Assembly: GCF_031582965.1 (NCBI RefSeq)
Contig: NZ_CP134049.1
Location: forward strand, 744,001-808,000
Source of the DNA: Bacillus sp. NEB1478
Lineage (GTDB): Bacteria; Bacillota; Bacilli; Bacillales; Fictibacillaceae
Direction of reading: 5' to 3'
DNA: 64,000 nucleotides
Each line of letters begins with the position of its first letter. Position 1 is the stretch's first letter. Made by a program: the position numbers and the translations under genes. Of this stretch, positions 62,362-64,000 are shown one piece after another. The notes under the pieces are model-generated. The model saw nothing but the letters and a program-made list of their open reading frames with translations. It did no database searches and was not told the DNA's origin.

Positions 62362-63939
62362 CTATTTTTTGCTTAAGTTTCGTTGATAAGCAGCAATTCG
62401 TGAATAATCTTCTTCTAATTTTCTCGATAGGCTGATGAAAATCGGCAATAATTCTCTATATTCTTTTACCGCGTCTTCATTTGGTGTATGTGTATAGGTG
62501 TTGCCGATCATTTGAGAAGCGGCATCAAAAGAATCGATTTTCCCAATAGCATACAGACCGAGAATACAAGCACCTAGACATGAACTTTCGTAAACCTCAG
62601 GAACAACTACATTTGCATCGAAAATATCAGACATCATTTGACGCCAAATTTCCGATCTTGCGAAGCCTCCAGTTGCTTGAATACGGGTCACAGGTTCATC
62701 CATGCATTCTACTAAAGCCAAAAACACGGTGTATAGATTATAAATCACCCCTTCCAAAGCCGCTCTGATCATATGCTCTTTCTTATGCGAAAGCGTTAAT
62801 CCGAAGAATGAACCTCTGACATCCGAGTTCCATAATGGTGCACGTTCACCGGCAAGAAATGGGTGGAATAACAAACCATCAGCGCCTGGTCTCACTCGTT
62901 CAGCAATTTTCGTCAGGATTTCATAAGGATCGATCCCTAATCGTTTTGCCGTTTCGAGCTCGGATGCTGCAAATTCATCTCGGATCCAGCGAAGTACAAC
63001 ACCGCCGTTATTGACAGGACCGCCAATGACCCAATGATTTTCGGTTAAAGCGTAGCAAAAAATTCTGCCCTTTTTGTCCGTTTGCGGCTTATCGATAATC
63101 GTTCGAATCGCACCACTTGTACCAATCGTAACGGCGATTTCACCTTTTTGAATCGCATTGACACCTAAGTTAGATAACACGCCATCACTAGCCCCAATAA
63201 CGAACGGCGTTTGAGAATCGATACCCATCTGCTTCGCCAATTCTAGCTGACAGTTTTTAAAAATCGACGTTGTCGGCACGATTGAAGATAATTGATCCCG
63301 TGATATGCCGGCGATGTTTAAAGCTTCTTCATCCCAATTCAAAGTATTGAGATTCATCATACCCATCGCAGAAGCTAAGGAATGATCGACAACATATTCG
63401 TTAAAAAGCTTTTTGAAGATATATTCTTTAATCCCAATATATTTTTTCGTTTTATCTGCAATTTCGGGCTGTTCATTTACAAGCCAGGCAATTTTGCTTA
63501 ATGGCGACATTGGATGAATGGGTGTCCCCGTCCGTCTATAAACCTCATGCCCATTAAGCTCATCTTTTATTTTACGCGCCCAGCTCTCACTGCGATTATC
63601 AGCCCAAGTGATACAAGGAGTTAGAGGCTGATCGTTTTCGTCCATAGCAATTACACTATGCATAGCACTGCTGAACGAAATAAACGAGATCTCATTTTGA
63701 GAACAGTCTGATTGCTTAACCACATTTGAAAGGGCTTGCAAAACAGTTTGGAAAATTTGTTCTGGATCTTGTACAGCTGTTGAAATATCCGGTGTATGAA
63801 GGGGATAGCCAATATTTTCTTGGGAGATGACCTTCCCGTTTTCATTAAATAAAACAGCTTTTGTACTTGTCGTTCCGATGTCGACACCTATCATGTAGCT
63901 AGTCTTTTCTCGTTTATGTGTACCGTCGATATCAGTCAT
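62362..63939 (-). CDS. gntK: Gluconokinase GntK
   Basis: A 525-residue FGGY-family kinase that makes 6-phosphogluconate from gluconate and ATP. Signature parts are GVDIGTTSTKAVLF, ITWADNRSESWA, GASDGVLSNLG and ATGGFARSEIW. It is slightly longer than the B. subtilis enzyme (513) by an N-terminal tail of about 10 residues. ATG 63939 lies after AAGGAG with a 9-nt gap. It is transcribed between gntR and gntP. Confidence 0.95.
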   Translation of the reverse strand: MTDIDGTHKREKTSYMIGVDIGTTSTKAVLFNENGKVISQENIGYPLHTPDISTAVQDPEQIFQTVLQALSNVVKQSDCSQNEISFISFSSAMHSVIAMDENDQPLTPCITWADNRSESWARKIKDELNGHEVYRRTGTPIHPMSPLSKIAWLVNEQPEIADKTKKYIGIKEYIFKKLFNEYVVDHSLASAMGMMNLNTLNWDEEALNIAGISRDQLSSIVPTTSIFKNCQLELAKQMGIDSQTPFVIGASDGVLSNLGVNAIQKGEIAVTIGTSGAIRTIIDKPQTDKKGRIFCYALTENHWVIGGPVNNGGVVLRWIRDEFAASELETAKRLGIDPYEILTKIAERVRPGADGLLFHPFLAGERAPLWNSDVRGSFFGLTLSHKKEHMIRAALEGVIYNLYTVFLALVECMDEPVTRIQATGGFARSEIWRQMMSDIFDANVVVPEVYESSCLGACILGLYAIGKIDSFDAASQMIGNTYTHTPNEDAVKEYRELLPIFISLSRKLEEDYSRIAAYQRNLSKK

Positions 63940-63944
63940 TTTTG

Positions 63945-64000
63945 TTACTCCTTTTCTTGTTCCCTCGCTCTAGATAGCATTTGTTGTGACATCCAAAGGT
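63945..64000 (-). CDS. gntR: Probable end of the gluconate operon repressor GntR (partial)
   Basis: On the minus strand the frame reads LWMSQQMLSRAREQEKE and stops at TAA 63945-63947, 5 bp before gntK. Only 17 residues are in the window. The name is inferred from the usual gntR-gntK-gntP order, not from the short sequence. Confidence 0.45.
   Translation of the reverse strand, partial: LWMSQQMLSRAREQEKE

Noticed and set aside
1..64000. CRISPR arrays, prophage genes, IS transposases, rRNA and tRNA genes
   Set aside because: Scanning by eye found none; the repeats seen are palindromic or tandem elements without spacers of CRISPR type, and no transposase or integrase is encoded.

Overview
The window is chromosomal DNA of a low-GC Gram-positive bacterium of the Bacillaceae. 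The evidence is strong AGGAGG-type ribosome binding sites, frequent TTG and GTG starts, Bacillus-type PerR, LexA and cre boxes, and a gene backbone in the same order as the hpf-secA-prfB to ppaX-yvoF segment of Bacillus subtilis. A Fictibacillus-like genus is a guess and was not tested.

Layout: (1) 1-8.6 kb: the tail of hpf, a DinB-fold protein, a YczE-like membrane protein, a fatty-acid CoA ligase with a cre box, secA, and prfB with its +1 programmed frameshift. (2) 8.8-17.5 kb: a NERD protein with an apparently non-standard start, a YitT-family protein, and the division/envelope block ftsE-ftsX, an M23 hydrolase with coiled coils, ctpB, a 58-residue membrane ORF and minJ. (3) 17.6-40 kb, more variable: a MocR regulator facing a DMT transporter, a ydcZ-Crp/Fnr-ydcZ cluster, an amino-acid permease, a cold-shock gene, a lone moaA, a peroxide-defence operon (peroxiredoxin, thioredoxin-like, Dps) behind a perfect PerR box, a fluoride-channel pair, a TAXI-TRAP transporter, an ABC-F ATPase, an alkyltransferase-like protein, a DUF2254 protein, and a Ser/Thr kinase with a Lys/His-rich mini-protein. 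(4) 40-49.5 kb: csbA, a TauE/SafE exporter, uvrB-uvrA with a LexA box, two small ORFs and yvlABCD. (5) 49.6-64 kb: a secreted InhA metalloprotease, a candidate 6S-like RNA, an S4-like protein, hprK-lgt-yvoD-ppaX-yvoF, small acetyltransferases and hypotheticals, and the gnt (gluconate) operon on the minus strand.

No prophage, IS transposase, CRISPR, rRNA or tRNA was found. The most unusual content is intergenic. There are several families of dispersed repeats: a 120-bp tandem array after secA; two segments sharing CCACG boxes spaced 20-21 bp; two 38-bp palindromes around csbA-TauE; inverted copies of a ~165-bp element; and TGATAAGCG repeats. The window also holds a rod-shaped candidate RNA at 52.2-52.45 kb and a MocR protein whose PLP-binding lysine appears replaced by asparagine.
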